DNA of 64,000 nucleotides from Posidonia oceanica (lineage: Eukaryota; Streptophyta; Magnoliopsida; Alismatales; Posidoniaceae): NCBI GenBank assembly GCA_037176725.1, contig JAZBRS010000044.1, forward strand, positions 1,674,001-1,738,000, read 5' to 3'. Numbering within the stretch: position 1 is the first letter of the stretch; each line of letters starts with the position of its first letter. Under the pieces are notes generated by a model that had not been told where the DNA came from, searched no databases, and was given only the letters and a program-made list of their open reading frames with translations. A program made the position numbers and the translations under genes. Below, piece by piece: positions 47,790 through 58,490 of this stretch.

Positions 47790-48160
47790 GCACGTAACAG
47801 GAGTCCTTGCCCTCTCTCTTGGCCCGCAATGACCATATTGCCCTTATCCTAGGCACGAGTCACATCATTTGCATTCATGCATCTCATTTCTTCTGCATTG
47901 CCTTGCATTGCATCTTTTGCTTGGTTTTGCGTGATTATTCACGCATTTCCCCGGTTTTCCTTGTCTCCCGATCTAATAGACTTGGTGGCGACTCCGATTT
48001 TGTCTTATCTTCTTCTTTTCTTCCCCCTTTTTCCTTTTTTAAATGTTTTCGAGTTAAGTCTTCCTTCTCGGACATAGCCGCTAATAGTGAGCCTGATTCT
48101 GATCGGTGCATGCGAGCTTTGGCAGTGTGCATGGACGATCTGAACACCGGGATTACCACA

Positions 48161-49158
48161 ACGGGTACCGAGACTGCTTGATGTGGACTGAGCCTGGGGG
48201 TGAGGAGCCCTAGGGTTTGGAGCACTGAGTTAGGGCGCTTAGAGGGCGTACCCAGTGGGGTCCTACTAAACGATAGGACCTGTTGAGGCTTGTTTGCCGT
48301 GACGGTTCACTCCCTCACTAGGTGGTCAACCGTAGCAGTGCAGGGACACCGTGGTAGCGCCTCAGTGCACAGCTTGTGGCTAGGTGTCTCGCTTGGGCCC
48401 GAGTGACGACACTTTGTTTGCTTGTGTGTGGTTAGCTGTGCTTGTGGCCGCGTTTGTGGGGCGTAGGTCTTGCGTTAGTGAGGCGCATTGGTTTGGCTGA
48501 GCAGTGTCTCAGCGTTGGCTTTGTGTTTTGGTATTTGTTGTGTTGTGTGTGTGTGTGTGTTGAATGCTTTTGAGGGTATTCAGACACGGTTGGTTGTCTA
48601 GTCCGCACCAAGAGTGTGATGGACCAGATCGTGTGTTTTGAGGCTTGATTTGGCTAGTGTGGTCATTTCAAGTGTGCATAAAGATTTTGGAAAGAGCCTG
48701 CATTTGGTTTTGAAATGAAAAGAGAAAAGATGATTTCAAATGCATGTTTTTAGTGGTTTGCTTTGTGGGCATTGAGGTATGCCCTGTTGTGGCATCCAGA
48801 AGTGTTGCCTATGTTTGTTACTTGTGGTGTAGTTACGCCTGTTTCCTCGATGTTGTTTGTTGAGCTGTTTGTGTGCATAGGTAGGGTGTGTGCTGGGTGA
48901 CCTATTGAGTGGTCACTCATGTGTGTTTTGTTTTTGTTTTTGGCAGGTGCAGGATAGGAGCTGGAGTTGCTAGTGCATATAAGAGAGGAGTCACACTGCC
49001 ACACATCAAGAGTTTCAGGTAAGTGAGTTGTTTAAGTTTATTTTATTTCTGCTTTATAGTATTTGTGAGAATTTAGTTTTGTAGTTCATTAATGCTAATA
49101 AGATTTCAAAAAAAAAATGTTAGCTAGGTTGAGAGGTAGCGAGATTGGGGTCGTTACA
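48161..49158 (+). mobile_element. Higher-order unit 7, right part
   Basis: Resumes at 'acgggtaccgagactg' and ends in 'ggggtcgttaca' at 49158. It contains the GTGACC/GGTCAC hairpin at 48895-48918 and the splice-like module before 49021. Confidence 0.8.
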
Positions 49159-49902
49159 TAGACGGTTTTCGATTTGACAAAAAAGTTTTACTTTTCTTTA
49201 AGATAGAGTTTTATTAAACATTTACGTGTCATTTATAATAGTTGAATTTTTTCATAGGTGTATCATATTTTCCACCTCTATATTGCTATTATCGATATTT
49301 CCTTGAATTCGATACACTTTTGTCAGCTTATACTCAATTTGTAAAGGCTTACTGGTTTTCGAACTTTAGAAAAGTTTGACTTTTTTATTTTTGAATTCTC
49401 CAATTACTTTTTTGACATTAACAAACAATGATTTATCTATTTTGCAATGTTATGTACCAACAACACTTCTCTACTTCATTTTTACACAATTTTGAAGATT
49501 TCTACGAAAATTACAGAAGTTTTCGAGATTTCTCCCATTTTATCGATTAAGAGTAAGTGTTTGTATACGATTTTTTGTAATATTTTAAAATATCATTGGT
49601 TTCCTTAATTGATTTTTATTTTTGTACGTTTTGACCTACAATCTTAATGGATCATATTTTGGTAACTTTCATTGTCATTCTAATAAAATTCGAGAGGATA
49701 AACGGGTTTAGATGGAAGAGATAGTTTGACTTTTTGTTAAGTTAGAGTTTTATTAAATATTTTTTTATAATTTCTAGTATATGTATTTTTTTGATAGTGC
49801 ATCGTAATTTCCACCTATAAATATCAATTATCGGTATTTCCTCAAATTCGATACACTTCTGACAAATTATATTCAATTTTTAAAGGCACATTGCATTAGA
49901 AT
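49159..49902. repeat. Last 540-bp satellite block, right-truncated
   Basis: It starts in the usual phase and breaks off at 'cacattgcattaga', where the satellite should continue 'agatttaaaaaag'. No satellite is seen to the right of this point. Confidence 0.9.
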
Positions 49903-50446
49903 AGTCATCAAAACGCAGACCTCACTGGCCAAAAACCCGGCAAAAGCCGTGATGCCACACAGGGGAAAATTCATGACCACTCTGGCCAAATACACAAAAC
50001 CTCCAGCCACACAGGCAGAAACCCACACTGAGTCGTGTCGCTCGGCGCCAAGCAACTAAGTCTGGCACACAAGCAGCTGTCGAAGCGCCACTGCACTGCC
50101 ATGGACATCCGCCCTGTGGAGGAGCATGTCCGTCCTGACGTCCCACCTCTCTGTAAGATCCTCAAAAGGCTAACCACGTAGGAAAGCCGCTTACCCAACT
50201 CTGTGAGTTGTCCTCTCTCAGGACAAGACCATAGGGCACGCACCATCAGCGTCCAAAACTCAGTGCTCAAACCCCTGGAGGTTCCTCAACCTCCCAAGCT
50301 CTGGTAGCACACACACAAGTCTCGGTACTCGTAGCTACCAGTGTATCATACCTAGCTATATAGAGGTATCATACCCCCTAGGTCTGCTGCCACGATACCA
50401 CCAGGTACGGACGATACCTCGACCCACAGACCTCAGCCTTGGCCCA
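49903..50446 (-). mobile_element. Internal fragment of a gypsy-type LTR, minus strand
   Basis: The words 'gtgtcgctcggcgccaagca', 'gtggaggag.atgtccgtc', 'gagttgtcctc.ctcaggac', 'ctgctgccacgataccac' and 'aggtatcatac' match 9570-10020 of the other minus-strand LTR in order. Neither LTR terminus is present. It joins satellite on the left without a visible duplication. Confidence 0.7.
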
Positions 50447-52245
50447 AAAAAGCCAAAAAAATAGAACATCCAGAAAATCCAAAAAAAAAAAAAAATCAAC
50501 AACTAAAGTAGTGCCATCCACCCTATATGCAAGTGAAAACTTAGTAAATAGAAAAACCGAAATTAGTCTGGCCCATGATGCAACAACCTACTCACCCAGA
50601 TTTGAAGTCAACATCCTACTCAAGTGTGTCTCACGGCTTGGGTGCGTTTTCTCAACAAAGACACTGCCCCCACAATGATCTTTAGAGCATCCACGGATGA
50701 CTCACAATCGGCATCTACTGGGCTTCGATTTTCCATCTTTTTAGCTGAAGCCAAGACTAATTCCCAGACATATAAAAAATGAATAATATTGATTAAATGA
50801 CTATTGTTCAGAAATGAATACTATGACATATTTACTGGGCAAGAGTAACTTAGTCAATCTCTCTAAAGCTGGGAGAGGTACATTTGGGATTACTAACATG
50901 TGTTAGTGAGTGTGTAGATAAAAATCCCACCATATGTTGGTAAATTTGACAGTTCCAGGCCACACCAAATTCGACACCGCAAGAATTGGCGACAACATCA
51001 GCGCCTCATCTACTGGCGATTGAAACAGAGGTCCCACTGTGATTTTGCACATGGCACATGTCAGTCCATTTAGGCCAATTCTGGGTCCTATTGCAAAAGA
51101 TGAATGCTTTGGCCCCAAATCAAAGCAAAATTTAAGAATGAGCTCAAACCCTTGGAGCTCATATGGTGTATGAAGACACATCCTCTTCGACTAAAAGGTA
51201 AACACTGGTTTGGCAAAGGAAGGATTCACTCCCTCACCCGGTACTTTATTCATAGAACTCCTTTACTTGCCAAGTTGAGTTGTGTGATGACAGTCCTTTC
51301 TTGAGAGTATTGGTCACACTCGAGGATGGAAAACACTTGACCACAACGAATTGCATTCATTCATTTAGCATATGTCTATATGATCTGGGACAAATCGTAT
51401 CCCGTTGGCCTAACCTATCATATGGACCATTCCTTTCATTGAGTGTTGACATTGCATTAGCATTATTTTCTTGAATCATGCATCCGTGCATTACTTCTCA
51501 TGTCATTGGAAGCAGGAGCGTGGACAGAGCAATGTTCTTCAAGAGTGTTAGAAACCCTTTGAATGTGTGTTCCTCCCAAATTAGTTCAACTACTACCTAC
51601 CAGTTTATTATTCCAATCTGGGTAAGCTTTCAAGTAGGATGCCATGTTTTTTATCTTTCGATCGGCGTTGGGGTAATTTCCCCACGATCACCACTGTTCC
51701 ATTTTAGTTTCTGCCCCGTTGAAGTTATCTCCACATGGTTGACATGGTCTCAACACTGACTGCAACACATAGCTCCAAAACCGGCTTGACCCCTCCATGC
51801 CTGAGTCTTCAATATGATGGCATTTAATTGAATCATTCGGCTGTGTGACATCGTCCCGAAATAAAATATGTTCAACCTTTCCACCACCTGGATGTGCGAT
51901 AAATTTTCGAAACTAGGTAGGTCCCACCTTTTGGGCTGTGCGATAAATTCCCGAAATCGAAAGGTGTTTTCTAATTTCTTTCATCCCTCATGGCGGACTA
52001 TTTGAGAGCGAGCTCCCCATTTCGGAAAATGCTCAATAGGATATTATTCTTACCTTAGAGCTAATCTAGTTCCAAGATCAACTCCAAGGAGGGGCATCTA
52101 TAGATATCTCATTTTCACATTTCCAAGAGTCAATTAAGGATAGAAAACTTTGAAATGCCCTAAATCACATAACTAAGGATATTTAATGCATCTTCTAGAT
52201 TTTCCATAATCTATTTAAAAACATTACTTTATTTTTCTTGACTCG

Positions 52246-52480
52246 AGGTCGTTAGCTATGGCAGAGCTAACACGCTAAAACTAGTGGCAAGTTTGAGTAC
52301 CCTAAACATTTTTCTTGATGTGAGTGTGCTAGCTGTGGCAGAGCTAACACTCTCGTTCCACTCAAATTAGTCGCAAGTTTGAGTACCTTTAATATTATGT
52401 GGTGCGAGTTTATTAGTTGTGGCAGAATTAATACTTTCGTTGCACTCAAATTAGTGGCAGATTTGAGTATTTTAATGTTA
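52246..52480. repeat. Tandem repeat, about 80 bp, three copies, each with a hairpin
   Basis: The words 'tggcaga' and 'gcaagtttgagta' recur, with the first at 52259, 52336 and 52420. Around each 'tggcag' is an inverted repeat: GTTAGCT/AGCTAAC in copy 1, GCTAGCT/AGCTAAC in copy 2 and ATTAGTT/AATTAAT in copy 3. Confidence 0.8.
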
Positions 52481-53308
52481 AAGAAAAAGTTTTTATCATT
52501 TTATGGAATTTCTGAAGTTATTCTAGACTTTTAACACATCTCTTTGGGTTAATATAAAAGACTAGGGGAAAGCTATAAAAAACCCACTTGTTGCCTCTTG
52601 GACAGGCGACAAATCTAGTCGCCATCCTCACTGGTAACTAGACTTGTTGCCACCCATACAGGCGATGAGTATCTTTTAAGATCTTTCACAGAATGTTTTG
52701 TCATCTTGGGCTTTAATATAATATATGGGATTTTTATAAAGTATTTTAATAATTTTTCCCATAATAATTAATATTTCTATGATTTTCATAGCACTTAAAA
52801 ATGATCTTCATGATATATATATTTAAAAATAGCAACTAATTGAGGGAAATTCTAGAAAGTGGATGACGTTAAGTTTGAACTGATATATCTTTATTTTGGT
52901 CAGAAAATCGAGATTTTATGTTAGTTATCACATTTTTAAATGTTATAACTATATTTAATTCAAAATCATATTTAAAAATAAAGATAAATCCAAAATATCC
53001 AAGTAGTTATGAATTTAGACTAAGTCAAAAATATTATTAAAATTGATTAACTTCTCTCACGAAATTATGGAAGATATTTATTTTAAATATGAGTTACTTA
53101 ATTAGTAAGCTTGTGTTTAAATTTAAAATTTCCTATAAATATCTTTCGTCTTAGACGGTTGCTAGATTCGTAATAACTTAGTTTAGGATTTTAATTTTAA
53201 ATATTTTGAATTTTAAAGCTCATTGCTGTCTGAGCGGTGACTAACTTAAATGGATTATTTTATTACATTTTAATTGATTTTTTGCACTGAGAAAATAAAA
53301 TATTTGTG

Positions 53309-53335
53309 CTTGTCGCCGCTACATGCGGCGACGAG
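53309..53335. repeat. Strong GC-rich hairpin in AT-rich DNA
   Basis: The left arm cttgtcgccgc and the right arm gcggcgacgag pair over 11 bases, with one G-T, around the loop 'tacat'. The surroundings are A/T-rich for hundreds of bases. Confidence 0.7.
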
Positions 53336-53439
53336 TTGAAATATCTGATTTAAAATTTTAAAAATTTAAATTTGGATTTAAATTTAAACCTAAGATAATA
53401 TCAACACATCCTCTAACAAGATATGACGCCGAAATATTT

Positions 53440-53447
53440 TATAAATA
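53440..53447 (+). promoter_or_regulatory. TATA-like box
   Basis: 'tataaata' followed by 'ccccctatctctag'. The next 60 bp look like a transcript leader (purine-rich 'aaaggagagaagaagg'). It could be the promoter of an unidentified retroelement upstream of the LTR at 53822. No coding region follows. Confidence 0.35.
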
Positions 53448-53821
53448 CCCCCTATCTCTAGAGTTAGAGGGAGGCTTTTTCAAAGGAGAGAAGAAGGCTA
53501 TCTGAAAATAGGAAAATCTGATTGTGGAGAGATCAAGGTTTTGAGAGAGTACCATGTGAGAGCCATATAATGGTGAGATTTAGAGAGAACTATAGCCCTA
53601 CTTTGTCAAACCCCTGTGAAAAAACCTAGATCCAAAGAGATCGGGTCAATTCTGAGCTAAACGCGCCTCCAGAGCTCTGTCTGCACCACCGCTTCCTTAT
53701 CCCACACCATGTAGCACAAAGGTGAAGGGAGTATTCATTCTCAATCTATTTTTTTTATTACATCATTGCATTCCTTAGATAGGCCATCGCATATACATGT
53801 GGGGAACCATCTCTCGGTTAC

Positions 53822-54340
53822 TGTAACGACCAAGATCTTTGGCAGCATTTTGGGCCAGATATTTAATCTGGATATCTGGGTTATTGGACGCTGATATGCC
53901 TGCGTCTTCTGTTAGACGCAAGAAATTCAACGTCCAACACCTAGAATATTGATTTTCTGGTCTTGGGGTGTTAGACGTTGGTATGCTTACGTCTTATATT
54001 AGACACAAGAAACCCCACATCTTACACCTAGAAGGTTGATTTCCTAGTCTCTATGTGTTAGACGCTGGTAGGCTTGCGTCTTATGTTAGACACAAGGCAT
54101 CATGCGTCCAACACCTAGAATGAAATATTCTAGAATCTTTAGGTGTTAAACGCAGCATGCGACGCATCTTATGTTAGACACATGAACAGGTGCGTATAAT
54201 ACCCTAAGTTGTTTCTAGAAGTTTCAGCTGCTTATTTATATGCATGCAGGGGTGGTAATTCGGGAGAATTCTTTCTCCTCCTCTTCTCTTCGTCTCAGGG
54301 TGCGAGAGAGAGAGATTCTAGGGTTTTCTTGGGAGGGAGA
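53822..54340 (+). mobile_element. Gypsy-type 5' LTR, left part before the Copia insertion
   Basis: It begins TGTAACGACC, the start expected for LTRs ending GGTCGTTACA. It contains four tandem copies of an 85-88-bp repeat (53878-54205) and a TATA-like 'tttatat' at 54235-54241, followed by a CT-rich then GA-rich leader. At 54341 it is broken by the Copia element and resumes at 59653. Without the insertion the LTR is about 3.47 kb. Confidence 0.75.
53878..54205. repeat. Tandem repeat, 85-88 bp, four copies, with GACGC motifs
   Basis: 'gtta.acgc' or 'ttggacgc' occurs at 53886, 53971, 54058 and 54146, each followed by 'gcgtctt' and 'ttagacac'. Two copies also have 'gtccaacacctagaat'. It lies upstream of the TATA-like box of the LTR. 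Confidence 0.75.
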
Positions 54341-54870
54341 TGTTGGCAAAATTGCCTAATCTCGGTTTTGATGATAATGAAACATATTTGTGTGCTAACC
54401 ATCTTAATAGGTCAAAGAAGAGTTCTCATGAACTTTGGAGAAAGAAGAAGGCGAAATTGGCACAGAAGAAATTGATATGGACAATCAAGGCAATTCAAGT
54501 CAATATATTGAAGATTGGAGACCAAGTTTCTATGTAATTAAAGAGTCATGTAAATGTAATATGTTGTATTCTAGAAACTTGTAATAATCTCCCAAATACC
54601 CCCATAATGCCTTAGGAAAATAGCCATAGCCCCAAAACAAACTATTCATTGATTACATTCATTATAGGGCTAAAATAGGGCATTTTGGCATATCGAATAT
54701 TTTCGGTATACTGAAATATGGGCTTATGGAGGTTTTGAACTGAGAACTAATTCTGCATACCAAAGCCATTTCAGCATACTGAATTGTTCGTCTGGATCTA
54801 AACTACAGAAGAAAATCAGCCGACCGAAATATTTCGACATGCCAATCCAGTAGTCGTTTAGAGAGAAAAA
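54341..54870 (+). mobile_element. Truncated Copia 5' LTR
   Basis: It matches 58491-59026 nearly base for base, then diverges at 'gagagaaaaatg'. The remaining 620 bp of the LTR, the primer site and the start of gag are missing. The small frame from 54340 (MLAKLPNLGFDDNE) has a counterpart in the 3' LTR and is just LTR sequence. Confidence 0.85.
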
Positions 54871-56013
54871 TGCAAAGAAGGGAATGAATGCCAAGTTCCA
54901 GCGTCCAACACCCTGAACCAAGACTAAGCAGAAGTGCAGCAAAGTGACATGCATTTAAGGAGAAATTAAACATGGTATTACAGCACAAGTGGATGCATGC
55001 GTGTGAGAGGTGTGCGCACAGATTCAGACTTTAACAAGCATTTTAATCTACTTGCAAAAGAAGGAAAACAGTAGCAAAAAGAACAACAGGACGTTGGACA
55101 CTGGGTATGGTAGCGTCCTATGTTGGACGCACTAGCTCCGGCGTCCTACACGTCGGTTGCCTCAGATCATGCATAGATGCTCAAATGGATTGAAAACTTG
55201 AAATTAGCTAGCCAACAAGCAGGATCATGTAACAAGGATCATAAACCTGTATTTAATGCAAGAAATCGCTGAGTAGTTTGCTCTACCCGCCTCCTCCCTC
55301 TGGCTGCCCGACCACCAAAGCGGCCAGAATGCCACGAAGCTCGACTGTGGAGCTTCACGAGGTTGAGGGAGGAGTGAGGAGCCAAGGAGGAGGGGGTACC
55401 TACCTGGGATTGGCGCCGGAGATGCTGCGGCGGAGGCGTGCGGCCGGTCGGAGTCGGCAGTGGAGGTGAGCTTACTGGCTGGTCTGGAGGCCTGGGAAGT
55501 GTGCGAGAAGCTCCGGTGGACTCTCAGGAGTGCTCTTGGATTGCACGAGGTGACTAGGAGGCTCTGGTTGCGCTCGGTTCTCTCTGAATTTCGTGGGCAA
55601 GTGTGGTCGTTTGTCCCTGGAGGGAGATGGGTTCATGTGTTGGTTTTGGTTTTGTCCGTGTTTGCCAATGGTAGGGATGGCAGAGGCATGGTCTGAGGGG
55701 AACGGCGGGATGTGGCATGCACAACGAGCGAGCGTGGGCTGGCAGGTGTGCTCAGAAGATGGCGTGCACGGCGAAAGGTGTCAGCTAGCATGGGTGCTCT
55801 GGTTGCAGTTGCAGAGCGTTGGACGCTTGGTTGGATGCGTCCAACACTCCAGAGAGGTTCTTGGTGTATTTTTGTGGGATTTTGGTGGATTTGGGCAGGT
55901 TTGAGGGTTCAAATGGGGTTTTGGGTTTGGATGGGGTTTTGGGTCCGCCATACCAGAATCTGAGCAAGCTTCCGAAGAACTCCGCCGCCTGGTGTCAAAA
56001 TGGGGTGTCTACA
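54871..56013 (-). mobile_element. LTR-like segment nested in the Copia element
   Basis: On the minus strand it starts TGTAGACACCCCATTTT at 56013, the same start as the solo LTR at 29743, and could end CTTCTTTGCA at 54871. Its flanks do not form a duplication ('gaaaaa' and 'gatgc'), because Copia LTR lies on one side and gag on the other. Insertion plus deletion, or recombination, must have occurred. The part near 56000 is GC-rich, as in the other large LTRs. It also carries GACGC inverted repeats (55818-55845). Confidence 0.6.
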
Positions 56014-57228
56014 GATGCTAAAGGGTTAAATATCTTGTTTTGTGCTATAGATGAAGATCAATTTAATTGTATTTCTAATTGTAGCACATCTCATGAAGAT
56101 TGGCATGTTTTAAAAATTACTCATGAAGGAATAAGTCAAGTCAATGAGACAAAAATTAATTTGCTTTTTCATAAGTATGAAATGTTTAAAATGCAACTCT
56201 ATGAATCTATTAGTGATATGTTTACTAGATTAAATGAGATTACGAACAACTTGAAATCTCTTGGTAAAAGTTTGTCTTCAAGTGATTTAGTTAGGAAAGC
56301 TCTTAGATCTCTTACTCCGGCTTGGAAGAAGAAGGTCACCGCTATTAAAGAATCAAAGGACCTCTCATCTTATTCCCTTGAAGGTCTCATTGGAAACCTT
56401 ACTTCATATGAAGTCTAAATGAAAGAGAAGGAATTTAAGGATGCTCCAATAAAGAAGAGTATGGTGTTTAAAGCCTCTTTTGAGTCGGATGATTCGGAGG
56501 ATGATCTTGCTCTCATCTCTCACAAGTATAAGGGTTTCTTAAAGGAAAGAAGAGTTCAAAAGAAGTGGGATAGGAGCTCAAGCAGGAAGGACAAAAGAAA
56601 AATCAAGAAAAAGAAGGCTCTTCAAGCTACATGGGATGATAGCGACTCTTCCGATGAAGATTTATCTTCCATTGGTGAGGTTGCTCACTCGTGTTTTATG
56701 GCAAAAACCAGTGAGGTATCATCTTTAGATATTGTTGATGATTTTTCTATGGATGAATTGCTTGATGCTTTCAATGATCTTTACTTGAAATATAAATCCT
56801 TGAATGTTAAATACAAAAATACAAACAAAAACTTTGTTGATATATCTCTTAAAAAAGAAATGATTTCAAATAAAAATGATGAATTGAGAAGTAGGAATAA
56901 AGCATTTGAAATAGAAAATGATGTTTTGAAAAATGAATTGAATATCATGAAAGGCAAAATTGATATTTTGGAAAGAGACATTGCATCTTTGAAAATCAAA
57001 AGTGAAAATTTACTCAATGATGTTAGAAAGAAAACTCTTGATATAAGGAAGCATAAAAGTGTAAATATGCATAGAAAGATTATTCCATATGAAAATGGTT
57101 ATATTAGAGCTAAAAATAATGAAAAATATGAATTTGTCATTAAAAAGCTAGAAAATGGAAGATGGAATCCAAAAGTCAAAAATAAGTGGATTCCTATGAC
57201 TAACACATTTGGACCCAAGATAAAGTAG
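56014..57228 (+). pseudogene. gag: Copia-type gag, 5'-truncated, one stop, CCHC knuckle missing
   Basis: The reading frame entering at 56014 (DAKGLNILFCAIDEDQFN) continues with the core of a plant Copia Gag (retrotransposon gag/UBN2 type): HEDWHVLKITHEG, LFHKYEMFKMQ, MFTRLNEITNNLKSLGK, and LTPAWKKKVTAIKESKDL. A TAA at 56416-56418 splits it from MKEKEFKDAP in the same frame. The second half has acidic and basic stretches (KKKALQATWDDSDSSDED), a long coiled-coil-like region (about residues 100-220) and ends WIPMTNTFGPKIK. Related Gags usually carry a CX2CX4HX4C knuckle just before KKKA.ATWDD. Here RKDKRKIK runs straight into it, so the knuckle is absent. No protease motif follows. Confidence 0.82.
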
Positions 57229-58476
57229 GTACTAAAATCTCTACTTATTCCAAGTACTTGATTACTCCAAGAAGGAGAAGGAACATGGGACTATTAGTCA
57301 TTGACAAATATTGAAAATCCCATTAAAAAGTATGTTTTAATTGTTTAATGTTTATTGCTTAATAAAATTTTCTTTTGGATAAAATATATCTCAAATTCAA
57401 TTATCATGATTTTATCTCTATTTTCTTGAATTATCATGTGTTTAAAGTTCTTACCCAGATTTCAGTCTGCCGAAATATCTGGCAGTTTGAATCTCTTGAT
57501 TCAAAACATATTACTTGCACAAACCTTTGATCTTATATTTGAAATGTTAAACATGACTTGTGATCATACTGATTATTGGTATCTTACACCTTTGACTAAA
57601 TTTTTGAATCGTTATATTCATCATTGAACCAAATAAAGAAATCTTATTTAATTTCTTATGTGATTTTACTTGATTGACACATCTTATCTTATTATGAGCT
57701 ATAGTACTTTATTTTTTATCATGCTTGGATTAATACGATTCTCTGTCATGATGATGTTAATATCTTGTTATATCATTTTGCTCATGTTAAAATGGAAATG
57801 AGAGTTTTTACAAGACTATATAATTCTTAATGTTATTGAAATTACCACTTGAAGTTTGAGTTTGTGCTTATGCTTTCAATGATACATCTTTTGCTATGAT
57901 GTGTATGGATTTTTCATTGAACTATTCTTTTTACACTTGCTTGTTGAAAGGGGCGCTTTATGAAAAAATTCTATTTACCCATGCTTGTTGATAGGGGGAG
58001 TATATTGAATATATTTTACATCATAATGTTTATGATTGAATATCTTTCATATATATAATTGATTTGGATACTTATCGTATATCATTTACCTTATAAAGAT
58101 GATTTTGATGATTCTTATTGAATATCTTATAAAAGTTGATTTGGATGCTTATTGAATATCATTTACCTTTTGATAATGTTCTTGCTTATATTACTTATAT
58201 TTCTTTGGATTTGTGCTTTCTATTCTTTTTGCTTATGACAAAAACGAGGAGAAGAATAGGGATAGGTTTCCAAAGCTATGTTTTAAGCTATAAAAGGGTG
58301 CATGAGTCATTAGTTAAATTTTTTTTGTGTTTCTAACTTAGATTTTATATTTTATATATTATATTGGACTCATATAGTTAGGGAGAGCATTGAGGTTTTT
58401 ATTGATATATCTTCATGCATATTCCAAGGGGGAGCCATTTCTATAGCTTTGAAATATTTGTAGTTTTGTCATCATC
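57229..58476 (+). other. Copia internal region without pol
   Basis: About 1.25 kb of AT-rich DNA with no frame above about 66 codons and no protease, integrase or reverse-transcriptase motif. The phrase 'gggggagtatattgaat' and the stretch before the polypurine tract resemble the 3' end of plant Copia elements downstream of pol. The junction with gag marks either an internal deletion or a lineage that never carried pol. Confidence 0.6.
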
Positions 58477-58489
58477 AAAAAGGGAGAGA
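58477..58489 (+). other. Polypurine tract of the Copia element
   Basis: The purine run 'aaaaagggagaga' lies immediately before the 3' LTR start TGTTGG, the expected place for plus-strand priming. Confidence 0.75.
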
Positions 58490-58490
58490 T

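Larger units (their letters stand above)
42006..48160 (+). mobile_element. Solo LTR, 6155 bp, large gypsy (Tat/Ogre-like) type
   Basis: It begins TGTTGACACCC and ends GATTACCACA. The flanks 'acagg' (42001-42005) and 'acggg' (48161-48165) are a 5-bp target duplication with one change. It has no primer site, gag or pol, so it is a solo LTR. Sub-regions: a C-rich start; a pyrimidine-rich stretch to 42710; A-rich simple DNA at 42710-43460 in which I see nothing else; a GC-rich part at about 43650-45130; an irregular 'ttgcat' repeat region at 45160-46080; a minisatellite at 46381-47454; and conserved 3' blocks at 47768-47789 and 47975-47995. It is homologous to the minus-strand solo LTR at 25868, but 2.3 kb longer. 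Confidence 0.83.
50447..53821. other. Unclassified region without a recognisable gene
   Basis: About 3.4 kb of medium to AT-rich DNA between two LTR sequences. Only short open frames occur (up to about 93 codons) and none shows a domain. It holds an A run near 50480, three tandem copies of an 80-bp repeat with hairpins (52246-52480), short inverted repeats (52605-52623 and 53309-53335) and a TATA-like box (53440-53447) followed by transcript-leader-like sequence. The words GGCGAC and GTCGCC recur unusually often (50988, 52605, 52618, 53312, 53327). It could be a decayed internal region or LTR of another retroelement, but I cannot assign it. Confidence 0.5.

Noticed and set aside
50903..51759. 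Small open frames in the unclassified region as exons
   Set aside because: Frames of 60-93 codons with no recognisable domain and no consistent splice sites or codon bias. Listed only as an unclassified region.
55278..55963. Small open frames of 60-103 codons near 55.3-55.9 kb as genes
   Set aside because: They lie in the GC-rich part of the nested LTR-like segment, overlap each other on both strands and show no domain.
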